Of a DNA stretch of 64,000 nt, positions 25,262 to 33,733 are shown one piece after another. The stretch comes from Rhodococcus sp. BP22 (GTDB taxonomy: Bacteria; Actinomycetota; Actinomycetes; Mycobacteriales; Mycobacteriaceae): assembly GCF_014281965.1 (NCBI RefSeq), contig NZ_JACFTB010000002.1:186001-250000 (forward strand), given 5' to 3'. Each line of letters opens with the position of its first letter. Positions within the stretch are counted from its first letter, which is position 1. Position numbers and translations under genes: made by a program. The notes below the pieces were generated by a model. It was given only the letters and a program-made list of their open reading frames with translations. It was not told the origin of the DNA and did no database searches.

Positions 25262-25885
25262 GTGGCTCAGCTGACAATGAACGGGCACAGGGTGCTCATT
25301 GCGACTCTCACCGAAGATTCGCTACGTGCAATTTCCGGTTCCATGGTCGCGTACGAGGGTGACGTCACCTTCAAAAACGCAGGGATGGGCGGAGGCGGTG
25401 GACTACGCGCGGCCCTGAAACAGAAGGCAACCGGTGAATCGCTATCTCTCATGGAGGTTTCCGGCAAGGGCACGGTGTACTTCGCCGTCGACGCTCAGGA
25501 CATCACGATCGTCGAGCTCGCGAACGACACCATGCACGTCGAGGCCTCACAGCTGCTCGCGCTGACCGGACAACTGAAGACCGAGGTCAAGTTTGCCGGC
25601 CTCCGCGGAGCATCCTCGGGACAGGGCCTGTTCACGACCGTCGTCAGCGGTTCGGGTTCGGTGGCCTTACTCTCGGCAGGCGGACCCTTGATCGCCCTCG
25701 CCGTCGACCCGACATATCCGCTCGTCGTCGATCCAGATTCCTTTGTGGCACATCGTGGCCGGCTCAACCAGAGTTTCGTCACCGATGTCACCTGGAGATC
25801 CGCCGTCGGTGGTGGCAGCGGTGAAGCCTTCTCGCTCCGTTTCGACGGCCAAGGCGTCGTCTACATTCAACCCGAGGAACGCTGA
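25262..25885 (+). CDS. AIM24 family protein (first of three)
   Basis: A 207-residue beta-rich protein from a GTG start. AIM24-family features are GSMVAYEGDVTFKN, a long Gly-rich loop (GMGGGGGLR), SGKGTVYFAVDAQDITIVELAND, VEASQLLAL, GQGLFTTVVSGSGSVALLSAGGPLIAL and a final SGEAFSLRFDGQGVVYIQPEE. The fold is a double-stranded beta-helix/jelly-roll trimer in solved relatives; the mitochondrial namesake affects inner-membrane organisation. The role in bacteria is unknown. It leads three tandem paralogues, the next starting 1 bp after this stop. Confidence 0.85.
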   Translation: MAQLTMNGHRVLIATLTEDSLRAISGSMVAYEGDVTFKNAGMGGGGGLRAALKQKATGESLSLMEVSGKGTVYFAVDAQDITIVELANDTMHVEASQLLALTGQLKTEVKFAGLRGASSGQGLFTTVVSGSGSVALLSAGGPLIALAVDPTYPLVVDPDSFVAHRGRLNQSFVTDVTWRSAVGGGSGEAFSLRFDGQGVVYIQPEER

Positions 25886-25886
25886 T

Positions 25887-26585
25887 ATGCCGCTCGAGCT
25901 CGTCAACAGCAAAGTTGTCAAATCCTCTCTCGCGGCCGGGCAGAACGTCTTGGCCCGTAAGGGTTCGATGCTGTATTACACCGGCGACGTCCACTTCATT
26001 CCACATTCGATGGGTGGATATGCAGGTTCTGTACCCGGAGGCCGGTCGGGTTTTTCAGCGAGCGGCGTCGCAGGAATGGCGGGACGAATGATGTCGGGCG
26101 AGCATGTTGCCATGATGGCCGCCGAAGGTCAGGGGGAGGTGTTCTACGGCCACGCCGGCTTGTACGTGGAAGTGATTCACCTCGACGGATCGTCGATGCT
26201 CACCGTCGAGGCCGACCGACTGCTGGCACACGACGGCTATTTGTCGAGTTCCATTGTCTCCCTTAGCTCTCAGGGAGGCGCAGTACGGGGTGCCGTCCGA
26301 GGTGCGATGACCGGGCAGGGACTGTTCACGACGCAACTTACCGGCCAGGGCAGCGTCGCAGTTCTGTCACACGGTGGGGCGATTGCACTGCAGGTCGGTC
26401 CAGAACACCCCCAGGTCGTCGTGGATCCACAGGCTTATGTCTGCCACCTGGGCAACATCACCGTCGACATCTCGGCGAATGTCGGCTGGCGTGACGCGGT
26501 GGGACGTGGCAGCGGCGAGGCCGTTCAGCTGAAGATGACCGGTATGGGCACCGTATGGGTCCAGGCCTCCGAGAAGAAGTTCTGA
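25887..26585 (+). CDS. AIM24 family protein (second of three)
   Basis: A 232-residue paralogue with the same signatures in order: KGSMLYYTGDVHFIPHSMGG, a Gly/Met-rich loop (SGVAGMAGRMMSG), EGQGEVFYGHAGLYVEVIHL, VEADRLLAHDGYLSSSIV, GQGLFTTQLTGQGSVAVLSHGGAIAL, SGEAVQLKMTGMGTVWVQASEKKF. ATG 25887 is one base after the preceding stop. Side-by-side copies that keep the core but differ in the loop suggest a hetero-oligomer (inference). Confidence 0.85.
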   Translation: MPLELVNSKVVKSSLAAGQNVLARKGSMLYYTGDVHFIPHSMGGYAGSVPGGRSGFSASGVAGMAGRMMSGEHVAMMAAEGQGEVFYGHAGLYVEVIHLDGSSMLTVEADRLLAHDGYLSSSIVSLSSQGGAVRGAVRGAMTGQGLFTTQLTGQGSVAVLSHGGAIALQVGPEHPQVVVDPQAYVCHLGNITVDISANVGWRDAVGRGSGEAVQLKMTGMGTVWVQASEKKF

Positions 26586-26594
26586 GGGCGAGCT

Positions 26595-27341
26595 ATGACC
26601 ATCGAGATCCACACCCCCCATACGCTGCCCATCAATGACAATGTCCCCGGTAACGATTACGCGTTCTGCGTCGAACTCGCCGGCCAACCCTGGTTCACAT
26701 CCAAGGGCGCGATGATTGCGTACTACGGCAATATTCGATTCGAGCCGCTCGGTCAGACGTCGATGCCTGCCATCGTTGCCGCTCGATTCTCATCGCCGCT
26801 GTATTCCAACGACTGGGTGCTCGCGCAGGGACAGGGCAAGTTGATCCTCGGCGACCGTGGATTCAACATCAATAGCTACGACCTCGACGACGGCAACTTG
26901 ACCATCCGAGCCTCGAACCTCCTGGCCTTCGAACCAACGCTCGATCTGAAGCAGTCGATCGTCCCCGGATTCCTGACGCTACTGGGCACGGGCAAGTTCC
27001 TGGCGTCGTCCAACGGGCCTGTCATGTTCGCCGAGCCGCCGTTGCGCATCGACCCCGAAGCACTGGTCGGCTGGGCCGATTGCCCGTCGCCGTCGCACCA
27101 CTTCGACGCCGGGTGGATGCAGAACTTTCTGGGCGCCGCTCGCGGATTCCTCGGGGCCAACACCGGCGAAGAGCGTCAGTTCGACTTCACCGGCGCAGGA
27201 ACAGTGCTCATTCAATCCAGTGAGAAGGTTCTCGACGACGGCCACCTGCTGCGCCACATCGAGTCGCAGACCGTCTCGCTCGGACAGGACAGCTTGCGGA
27301 CGCTGCACGGCACGATCGGTTCGCGACTCCAGCAGCAATAA
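26595..27341 (+). CDS. AIM24 family protein (third of three, diverged)
   Basis: A 248-residue, more diverged paralogue: FTSKGAMIAYYGNIRFEPLG, QGQGKLILGDRGFNINSYDL, RASNLLAFEPTLDLKQSIVPGFLTLLGTGKFLASSNGPVMF, FTGAGTVLIQSSEKV. It lacks the long Gly-rich loop of the others and has about 30 extra residues at the end. It starts 9 bp after the second gene, so all three are in one operon, and a small conserved gene follows 27 bp later. Confidence 0.83.
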   Translation: MTIEIHTPHTLPINDNVPGNDYAFCVELAGQPWFTSKGAMIAYYGNIRFEPLGQTSMPAIVAARFSSPLYSNDWVLAQGQGKLILGDRGFNINSYDLDDGNLTIRASNLLAFEPTLDLKQSIVPGFLTLLGTGKFLASSNGPVMFAEPPLRIDPEALVGWADCPSPSHHFDAGWMQNFLGAARGFLGANTGEERQFDFTGAGTVLIQSSEKVLDDGHLLRHIESQTVSLGQDSLRTLHGTIGSRLQQQ

Positions 27342-27368
27342 CTTGACTGGCAAGGGCACTATGGAGAG

Positions 27369-27749
27369 ATGACAAACAACGGACCCTTCGGCATCGATCC
27401 CGAGGACTTCGATCGCTTCGCCAAAGAAGCGAGCGACGGACTCCGCGACGTCGTCGATCAAGTAGGTAAAGTTTTCGGGCAATCCGGCGCAGGCGGTTCC
27501 TGGGGCGCGTTCTTCGGAGACACATCGGCACAGAAGAAACAGGAGCAGGCCCCTGCTCCGGAAACCACCGGCGAGACCGGCGATGGTGTCTGGGCGATCT
27601 ACACCGTCGACTCCGACGGCTCTGCGCACATCGACCAGCTGTACGCGACCGAGCTGGATGCTCTGCGCGCCCACAAGGACAATGTGGATCCGGCCAGACG
27701 CGTCCGCTTCCTGCCCTACGGCGTCAGCGTCAGCGTGCTGGAAGTCTAG
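27369..27749 (+). CDS. Conserved hypothetical protein linked to AIM24 operon
   Basis: A 126-residue acidic protein, last in the AIM24 operon. The N-terminal half is helical (PEDFDRFAKEASDGLRDVVDQVGKVFG), followed by a Gln/Pro/Glu linker (QKKQEQAPAPETTGETGD) and a C-terminal alpha/beta domain: GVWAIYTVDSDGSAHIDQLYATELDALRAHKDNVDPARRVRFLPYGVSV. I do not know a function. The second half resembles small actinobacterial domains that read W-x-I-Y-x-V. Confidence 0.72.
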   Translation: MTNNGPFGIDPEDFDRFAKEASDGLRDVVDQVGKVFGQSGAGGSWGAFFGDTSAQKKQEQAPAPETTGETGDGVWAIYTVDSDGSAHIDQLYATELDALRAHKDNVDPARRVRFLPYGVSVSVLEV

Positions 27750-27757
27750 ATTCCACC

Positions 27758-28204
27758 TCATCCGGCCGCATAGGTAATTCCGCCGTGCGCTCGTATGTCG
27801 GCGCTGACATGTGCCAGTCTCGCGGCGAGTGCCGATGAATTGGCGACGCTTTCGACGGCCTGAAGCAGCGAAGGCGGGGTTGTCGGTATCCAGCACGAGT
27901 TCGTGAGGCGAGCGAGGTCCATGCAAGGTCCGACGAACCGAACGGTCTCGGGTACCCGGTCGGCATTCGGTTGCATCACTCGCGGGACAAGGGAGAGAAC
28001 ATCATCGGGGTGCGAGATCCATTGCCATGGATCGGCATCGACACCGTTTTCCTGCAGCCACGAGGAGTAGGTGCTGTAGTACCTACTCCCACTTTCGGAT
28101 TCACGAATCTGCACGACGACCTGATAGAACTGCAGTGTGCCCGCACGACAACAATTTTCCTTCGGTTCATCGGGTGGCCAGGCAGCCGAGTCGGGCCCCG
28201 ACAA
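27758..28204 (-). CDS. Hypothetical protein
   Basis: A frame of 148 codons on the minus strand, from TTG 28204 or a later start. It has Trp/Tyr-rich composition (YYSTYSSWLQENGVDADPWQWISHP), then VRFVGPCMDLARLTNSCWIPTTPPSLLQAVESVANSSALAARLAHVSADIRAHG. No domain is recognised. The amino acid pattern and the strand-specific third-base GC favour this frame over the opposite one. It is convergent with the AIM24 operon and head-to-head with the GNAT gene. Confidence 0.55.
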   Translation of the reverse strand: MSGPDSAAWPPDEPKENCCRAGTLQFYQVVVQIRESESGSRYYSTYSSWLQENGVDADPWQWISHPDDVLSLVPRVMQPNADRVPETVRFVGPCMDLARLTNSCWIPTTPPSLLQAVESVANSSALAARLAHVSADIRAHGGITYAAG

Positions 28205-28246
28205 ATCTCAGTCTCGGCGTCGGCCCGCCTGCGTATAGTCCCCAGC

Positions 28247-28852
28247 GTGACTTTTCTGCAGCCGGTAACCCTGTCGAACGATGTCGTGACGCTCGAGCCG
28301 CTGAGCCAAGATCATCTCGAAGGCTTGTGTGACGCCGCCCGTGACGGTGAGCTGTGGAACCTCTGGTACACCTCGGTTCCGCACCCCGACGATATGGCCG
28401 CCGAGATCGATCGACGATTGAGCTTGCAGCAGACGGGGTCGATGTTGCCGTTCACTCTGCGACAAAACGACACGGGCCAGATCCTCGGCATGACGACATA
28501 CATGAATGCCGATGCGGCGCACCGACGGGTAGAGATTGGATCCACCTGGAACGCTGCATCGGCGCACCGGAGCGGAACGAACGCGGCGAGCAAACTTCTA
28601 CTTCTCAGCCACGCGTTCGACGAATTGGATTGCATCGCAGTCGAATTTCGGACTCACTGGATGAATCTCCAGTCACGAACGGCGATTGCGCGACTCGGAG
28701 CCAAACAGGATGGGGTTCTTCGCAACCACACCCGCATGCCCGATGGGTCGCTGCGTGACACCGTGGTGTTCTCGATCATCGAGTCGGAGTGGCCCGCGGT
28801 AAGAAACGAACTCGACCGCCGGATCACGCACCATCGCGGCCCCGCGCGGTAG
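28247..28852 (+). CDS. GNAT family N-acetyltransferase (RimJ/RimL type)
   Basis: A 201-residue acetyltransferase from GTG 28247. Family pattern: LEPLSQDHLEGLCDAA, a GQILGMTTYMNADAAHRRVEIGSTWNAASAHRSGTNAASKLLLLSHAF segment with the acetyl-CoA pyrophosphate loop (RSGTNAASK), and HWMNLQSRTAIARLGAKQDGVLRNH. This layout is that of protein N-terminal or antibiotic-type acetyltransferases of the RimJ/RimL group. The target is unknown. The frame extends upstream to 27971, but that part is antisense to the preceding gene. Confidence 0.85.
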   Translation: MTFLQPVTLSNDVVTLEPLSQDHLEGLCDAARDGELWNLWYTSVPHPDDMAAEIDRRLSLQQTGSMLPFTLRQNDTGQILGMTTYMNADAAHRRVEIGSTWNAASAHRSGTNAASKLLLLSHAFDELDCIAVEFRTHWMNLQSRTAIARLGAKQDGVLRNHTRMPDGSLRDTVVFSIIESEWPAVRNELDRRITHHRGPAR

Positions 28853-28909
28853 GTTTGCCAATAGCGTCGGCCGGCGCGCACGGGTTCGATCGAAGGTACT
28901 GATAGCAGC

Positions 28910-31285
28910 ATGCGGGTTGACGGGCGCGATATACCGGTGACGGGCAGCCTGCTGCAACCGCTGGTACGACGCACCAGTGACATCATGCGAGTCGTTCTGG
29001 CGCTGCTCCTGCTGTCCACGGTCATCGCCGGTTCGCTCATCACTCGAAATCAATGGGACGCGCTGGAGAACTCGGTCTCGAACATTGTCGGGGTGCTCAG
29101 TCCGGACAAGTCGAATCTGGTGTACGTGCTGTACGGCGTGGCGATCTTGGCGCTGCCGTTCGGAATTCTGATCGGACTGATCGCCGGCCGGGAATGGAAG
29201 CTACTGGCCGGGTACGGCGCGGCCGGGCTGCTCGCCGGTCTGGCGTTGTCGATTACCGGGAGCGGAATCTCGACGCCCGCCTGGCACCTCGAAGTCCCCG
29301 ATCAGCTCGACACCTTTCTTTCCCAGTTCCTGGACGACCCTCGCTGGATCGGCATGCTCGCTGCCGTGCTCACCGTGTCCGGGCCGTGGCTACCGCAGCG
29401 CTGGCGGCGAGTCTGGTGGTTCCTGCTCCTCGCGTTCGTTCCGATCCACCTGTTCGTCAGCACTGTGGTGCCTGCCCGTTCACTGTTGGGCCTGTCGGTC
29501 GGCTGGCTCATCGGCGCATTGATCGTCCTGGTCGTCGGCACACCAGCCCTCGAAGTGCCGCTCGACGACGCGGTACGTCTGTTGTCCAAGCGCGGGCACA
29601 TCGTCAACTCCCTACGCGTGGTGAAACCTGCAGGCCCAGGGCCCCTCGTGCTGTCGGCGTCGACGGAGGGTGCAGAACCAGATCTGATCGTCGAAATGTA
29701 CGGGCAAAATCAGCGCAGTGGAGGTGCGTTGCGCCAACTGTGGAGATGGTTGTCCTTCCGCAGCGCAGAGTTCGTTCCATTACATGGCTCACTGCACCGA
29801 GCCGTCGAGCACCGGGCGTTGATGGGCATTGCGATCGGAAATCTGTCCCTCGCGAGCAGCCGCCCGCTGGCGGCATCGGCACTCGAACGTGGGTGGGCAA
29901 TGTATGCGCATACCGCACCCATCGGAGTTCCCGTCGACGACACCTCCCCGGACGCCCTGGTCAACAGCATCTGGAAGGGACTGCAGACTCTGCACCGGTT
30001 CCAGATCTCCCATGGCGACCTGCGCACTGCAGAGATCAGAAACGACGAAGGTAAGGCACTTTTCGGCGGATTCGCGAACGCCGAACTCGGCGCAACCGAC
30101 GCGCAGATGCAGTCCGACATTGCGCAGTTGCTGATCACCACTGCTGGGCTGTTCGGTAAGGAACACGCCGTGCGCAGTGCCATCGAGGCCCTCGACGCCG
30201 ACACTGTTCTCGCGGCATCGGGCAGGCTGACCAAGTCGGCAATACCCAAACGCGTCCGCACATCGGTTCCCGACGGCAACGAGGTCATGAAGGCCGTCCG
30301 TGACGAGGTGGCGAAACAGACCGGTGCCGACAAGATCAAGGCCGAGCAGGTCACCCGCTTCTCGCGGAGTCAGATCATTCAGCTCGTCCTGCTCATCGGC
30401 CTCGTCTACGTCGCCTACCCGTTCATCAGTGCGGTGCCCACATTCCTGACAGAGCTGCAATCGGTGAACTGGTGGTGGGCGCTACTCGGACTCGTCGTAT
30501 CGGCGCTGACCTACGTCGGCGCTGCCGCAGCATTATGGGCATGCGCTTCGGGCATGGTGAGTTTCCGCAACCTGACGATCATGCAGCTTGCCAATACGTT
30601 TGCCGCAACGACGACCCCTGCAGGCGTCGGCGGCCTCGCACTGAGCGTGCGGTTCCTGCAGAAGGGTGGCCTCGGTGCCGTTCGAGCGACGGCCGCAGTT
30701 GCACTGCAACAGTCCGTTCAGGTGATCACCCACGTCGGACTGTTGATCCTCTTCACCTTTGCTGCCGGTACTTCGGCGGATTTGGCGCATTTCGTGCCCG
30801 ACCCGACTGTTCTCTACCTCATCGCCGGTGTTGCCCTCGGTGCTGTGGGCACCTTGCTGTTCGTACCGAAACTACGCCGATGGCTGCGGAACGACGTACG
30901 CCCACAGCTCAAAGAGCTGTTCGGCGAACTCAGCGAACTCGCGCGCAATCCGAAACGCTTCTCGATCATCGTACTCGGTTGTGCTGCAACCACTCTCGGA
31001 GCCGCACTGGCACTTTGGGCAAGCATCGAGGCGTTCGGGGGTGGGACCACGTTCATCACGGTCACCGTCGTCACCATGATCGGCGGAACGTTGGCGTCGG
31101 CGGCCCCGACGCCGGGCGGGGTCGGAGCCGTCGAAGCAGCCCTCATCGGTGGCCTGGCGGCATTCGGCCTTCCCGCTAGCATCGCCGTTCCATCCGTACT
31201 GCTCTACCGGGTGCTCACCTGTTGGCTACCGGTGTTCTGCGGTTGGCCGACACTGCGATGGCTGACCGAGAAAGACATGGTCTGA
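28910..31285 (+). CDS. Membrane protein with flippase-like (LPG synthase TM/UPF0104) domain and pseudo-kinase-like middle
   Basis: A 791-residue protein. Residues 1-220 hold about six helices (VVLALLLLSTVIAGSLI, VLYGVAILALPFGILIGLIAG). The middle soluble part (about 220-490) has a kinase-like skeleton (VPLHGSLHRAVEHRALMGIAIGNLSLA, HRFQISHGDLRTAEIRNDEGKALFGGFANAEL) in which HGDLRTAEI resembles the HGD catalytic loop, but the glycine loop and DFG are not clear. The C-terminal 300 residues are the UPF0104/lysylphosphatidylglycerol synthase membrane domain (TTTPAGVGGLALSVRFLQKGG, ASAAPTPGGVGAVEAALIGGL). Related proteins move or modify lipids. Function not known. Confidence 0.82.
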   Translation: MRVDGRDIPVTGSLLQPLVRRTSDIMRVVLALLLLSTVIAGSLITRNQWDALENSVSNIVGVLSPDKSNLVYVLYGVAILALPFGILIGLIAGREWKLLAGYGAAGLLAGLALSITGSGISTPAWHLEVPDQLDTFLSQFLDDPRWIGMLAAVLTVSGPWLPQRWRRVWWFLLLAFVPIHLFVSTVVPARSLLGLSVGWLIGALIVLVVGTPALEVPLDDAVRLLSKRGHIVNSLRVVKPAGPGPLVLSASTEGAEPDLIVEMYGQNQRSGGALRQLWRWLSFRSAEFVPLHGSLHRAVEHRALMGIAIGNLSLASSRPLAASALERGWAMYAHTAPIGVPVDDTSPDALVNSIWKGLQTLHRFQISHGDLRTAEIRNDEGKALFGGFANAELGATDAQMQSDIAQLLITTAGLFGKEHAVRSAIEALDADTVLAASGRLTKSAIPKRVRTSVPDGNEVMKAVRDEVAKQTGADKIKAEQVTRFSRSQIIQLVLLIGLVYVAYPFISAVPTFLTELQSVNWWWALLGLVVSALTYVGAAAALWACASGMVSFRNLTIMQLANTFAATTTPAGVGGLALSVRFLQKGGLGAVRATAAVALQQSVQVITHVGLLILFTFAAGTSADLAHFVPDPTVLYLIAGVALGAVGTLLFVPKLRRWLRNDVRPQLKELFGELSELARNPKRFSIIVLGCAATTLGAALALWASIEAFGGGTTFITVTVVTMIGGTLASAAPTPGGVGAVEAALIGGLAAFGLPASIAVPSVLLYRVLTCWLPVFCGWPTLRWLTEKDMV

Positions 31286-31429
31286 TATGCCGTCTCGTAT
31301 GTACCGTCTCGGCAGTCACCCACAATGCGTTGCCCGAGGAAAACGCGTCGCGCATACACTTTCGGCAGCTGTAACCGGCAGCTGGATCCTGTTTCGGCCC
31401 TCGAACAGCCCACTCACTGGTACCGTCCT

Positions 31430-31458
31430 TTGACAGGTCGGGGACCTGAGAATACGAA
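31430..31458 (+). promoter_or_regulatory. Promoter of the first GGDEF/EAL gene
   Basis: TTGACA (31430-31435) and TACGAA (31453-31458) with a 17-bp spacer, about 52 bp before the start at 31510. This is the best sigma-70-type match seen upstream of a gene in this window. Confidence 0.6.
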
Positions 31459-31509
31459 CGATCGGCCGTTGCATGGACAAGAAAGTTCTCGAGTACCGGC
31501 AGGTCCCGC

Positions 31510-33381
31510 ATGAAAGGCTGTCGATCGGTGACCGGCAAGCTCGCGTCCCACGAAGAGTCCCCTGACTCCTGGGCTTCCCGCACAAGGGACGCCAACCCAG
31601 TGGACACCCGGGCGATCGAACCTCGGGCCCTGAAATCGACCGACTACGCCTTTCGGGTTCGGCCACCGAACAGTGAGCGATGGGCCAAGGCCCTCATCGG
31701 TTCACTGACATTGTCGTTCGGACTGTCCGGAATCCTGCTGGTTCCGTCCGGGCAGTTGACCCTTCCCGCTGCAATCCTCATATCTGTCGCCTGTGTGAGC
31801 ACGGTCCCCGTCGCACTGCGCTGGTTTCTCGGACCATGGCCTCGTCCGACTCTGATCAAAGCGTTCATCGTCTGGGCCGACCTCGGGATCCTGGCAGTGA
31901 TGCTGCTACCCAACTCGCCGTTACTCGCGATGTCGAGTTCGGCGATGTTCGCCATCGTCGCCCTATTCGCCATCATCGGAACTTCGTCGAGGGTGCTCGG
32001 CATCCATCTCGCGTGTGCTGTCACGGCACTGTTGATCACGGCTGGGATGTCGATACTCGACGGGGCAGACCCTTGGACCGTTTCCTCGCGCGCCGTCACC
32101 GTCGCATCGATGTTCGTGATGCCGTTCGCTCTTCGTCCTTACATTCGCTATCTCCGCGAACGCGCAGACGGAGCGCTGCGGGATCCGCTGACCGGGCTGT
32201 GGAACCGTCGTGGGCTCTTCCATGCCGTGGGATACCTAAATACCCTCAACGCCTCACCGATCCACGAGACGCGCTACATCGGCGTAGTCGTGATCGACAT
32301 CGACAGGTTCAAGGCCATCAATGCACGATTCGGGCACCCCTCGGGCGATGCGGTGTTGACAGAGGTAGCGAGCCGGTTGCTACACGCTGCGTCCGCCGAT
32401 GCGGTGGTGTCACGGTTGGGCGGCGACCAGTTCGTATGTGTACACATCGGCAGCCGCAACCAGGTCGACGACGCCGAGACTCGGATCCGCGCGGGACTCG
32501 AAGAATCGTTCAGCGGTCCGCCGTTCACCACCAGTATCGGATCGGCCGGCGACAGCCTTATCTGCGGAGACAGCACGGACGCACCCATGCGGCGGTTGAT
32601 TGCACTGGCCGATATCGAGATGTACCGCGAGAAAGCAGATCCAGCTGCGGCGTCAAACCACCTTCGCTTGGATCCTCTCGGCATACGGGATCGAATAGAC
32701 GCACTCATCGACTCCGGTGGACCCTCGATCGTGTTCCAGCCGATCTGCGACACCGTCACCCGAGCCGTGGTCGGGTACGAGGCATTGTCCCGCTTCCCGT
32801 TCGGTCACGGTTCGCCGTACATCTGGTTCCGCGACGCGACATGTGCCGGTGTCGGTCCACGTCTCGAACTCGCCGCGATCGACACGGCACTACGCGCAAT
32901 GGCCGGCCTTCCCGCCGATGCGTTCGTCTCGGTCAACGCTTCGGCGGAAACAATCAGGACGACCGACATGCTGGCCCGCCTGCGACCGCACATAGGCACG
33001 CGCACAATATATTTGGAAATAACCGAGCATGAACGGGTCGACGACTACCGCGCTGTGGCTCGATCCGTCGAAGACCTCAGGGCCGCCGGCGTCAAAATAT
33101 CCGTCGACGATGTCGGAGCCGGATTTGCCGGACTCCGCCAAGTCGTGGAACTGAAACCCGACACGCTGAAACTGGACTATTCACTCGTCCACGGCGTGGA
33201 CCTGGATCCGACCCGCAGGGCGGCCGTGGCGTCGCTCACTGCGTTCGCGCGGGAAGTCGGCGCGACCCTGATCATGGAAGGTGTCGAGACCGACGGCGAA
33301 CTGCGCGTCGCCGTCGAACTCGGCATCGACATGGTGCAGGGCTATCTCACCGGCCGACCGGCATCGGTCGAACCAGCCTGA
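31510..33381 (+). CDS. GGDEF/EAL domain protein with degenerate GGDEF
   Basis: A 623-residue membrane-bound cyclic-di-GMP protein. Six hydrophobic helices lie at about 65-215. The GGDEF domain has the signature as GGDQF near 305-309, the catalytic Glu replaced by Gln, so cyclase activity is doubtful. The EAL domain keeps EALSR near 423, the metal-site Asn (SVNAS), EITEHE, DDVGAGFAGL in place of DDFGTGYSSL, LKLDYSLV, MEGVET and GYLTGRP, so phosphodiesterase activity remains possible. Together it looks like a c-di-GMP breaker or sensor. It has its own promoter. Confidence 0.86.
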   Translation: MKGCRSVTGKLASHEESPDSWASRTRDANPVDTRAIEPRALKSTDYAFRVRPPNSERWAKALIGSLTLSFGLSGILLVPSGQLTLPAAILISVACVSTVPVALRWFLGPWPRPTLIKAFIVWADLGILAVMLLPNSPLLAMSSSAMFAIVALFAIIGTSSRVLGIHLACAVTALLITAGMSILDGADPWTVSSRAVTVASMFVMPFALRPYIRYLRERADGALRDPLTGLWNRRGLFHAVGYLNTLNASPIHETRYIGVVVIDIDRFKAINARFGHPSGDAVLTEVASRLLHAASADAVVSRLGGDQFVCVHIGSRNQVDDAETRIRAGLEESFSGPPFTTSIGSAGDSLICGDSTDAPMRRLIALADIEMYREKADPAAASNHLRLDPLGIRDRIDALIDSGGPSIVFQPICDTVTRAVVGYEALSRFPFGHGSPYIWFRDATCAGVGPRLELAAIDTALRAMAGLPADAFVSVNASAETIRTTDMLARLRPHIGTRTIYLEITEHERVDDYRAVARSVEDLRAAGVKISVDDVGAGFAGLRQVVELKPDTLKLDYSLVHGVDLDPTRRAAVASLTAFAREVGATLIMEGVETDGELRVAVELGIDMVQGYLTGRPASVEPA

Positions 33382-33394
33382 CGCGGGTGACTAT

Positions 33395-33691
33395 CTAGAC
33401 TGCGTCGGCGATCGTGTATTTCGTCAAACTCGGCGCTCCGGCGAGGAGTGGAGCCAGGTCAGCGATCTTGCCGGGACCGGCACGGAAATCGCGGTATTTC
33501 GCATCTGCTTCGGCGGAATCCCAGCGCTCGTGCGCGATCCAGTGCGTCGGGTCGGCTTCGTCGACGAGAACGTCGACTCCTAGGCACCCGTCGAATGCCC
33601 TCGTCTCGGCGAGCACACGGGCGAGAACGACCTTGGCGTCGTCGAGTGCTTCCGGCTTGAACTTCAGATCGAGCAGGGCGATGAGCGCCAT
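33395..33691 (-). CDS. Antibiotic biosynthesis monooxygenase (ABM) domain protein
   Basis: A 98-residue ferredoxin-like ABM/quinol monooxygenase: LIALLDLKFKPEALDDAKVVLARVLAETRAFDGCLGVDVLVDEADPTHWIAHERWDSAEADAKYRDF. The central E-x-W pattern (HERWDS) and the dimer beta-sheet are typical. Members oxidise quinones, or degrade haem when Asn/Trp residues are present; those ligands are not seen here. The gene converges with the GGDEF/EAL gene and may share a leader with the gene at 33734. Confidence 0.85.
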   Translation of the reverse strand: MALIALLDLKFKPEALDDAKVVLARVLAETRAFDGCLGVDVLVDEADPTHWIAHERWDSAEADAKYRDFRAGPGKIADLAPLLAGAPSLTKYTIADAV

Positions 33692-33733
33692 TCGGTTCTC
33701 CCAAATCGACAGTAATAACGTATGAGCTTCGAA

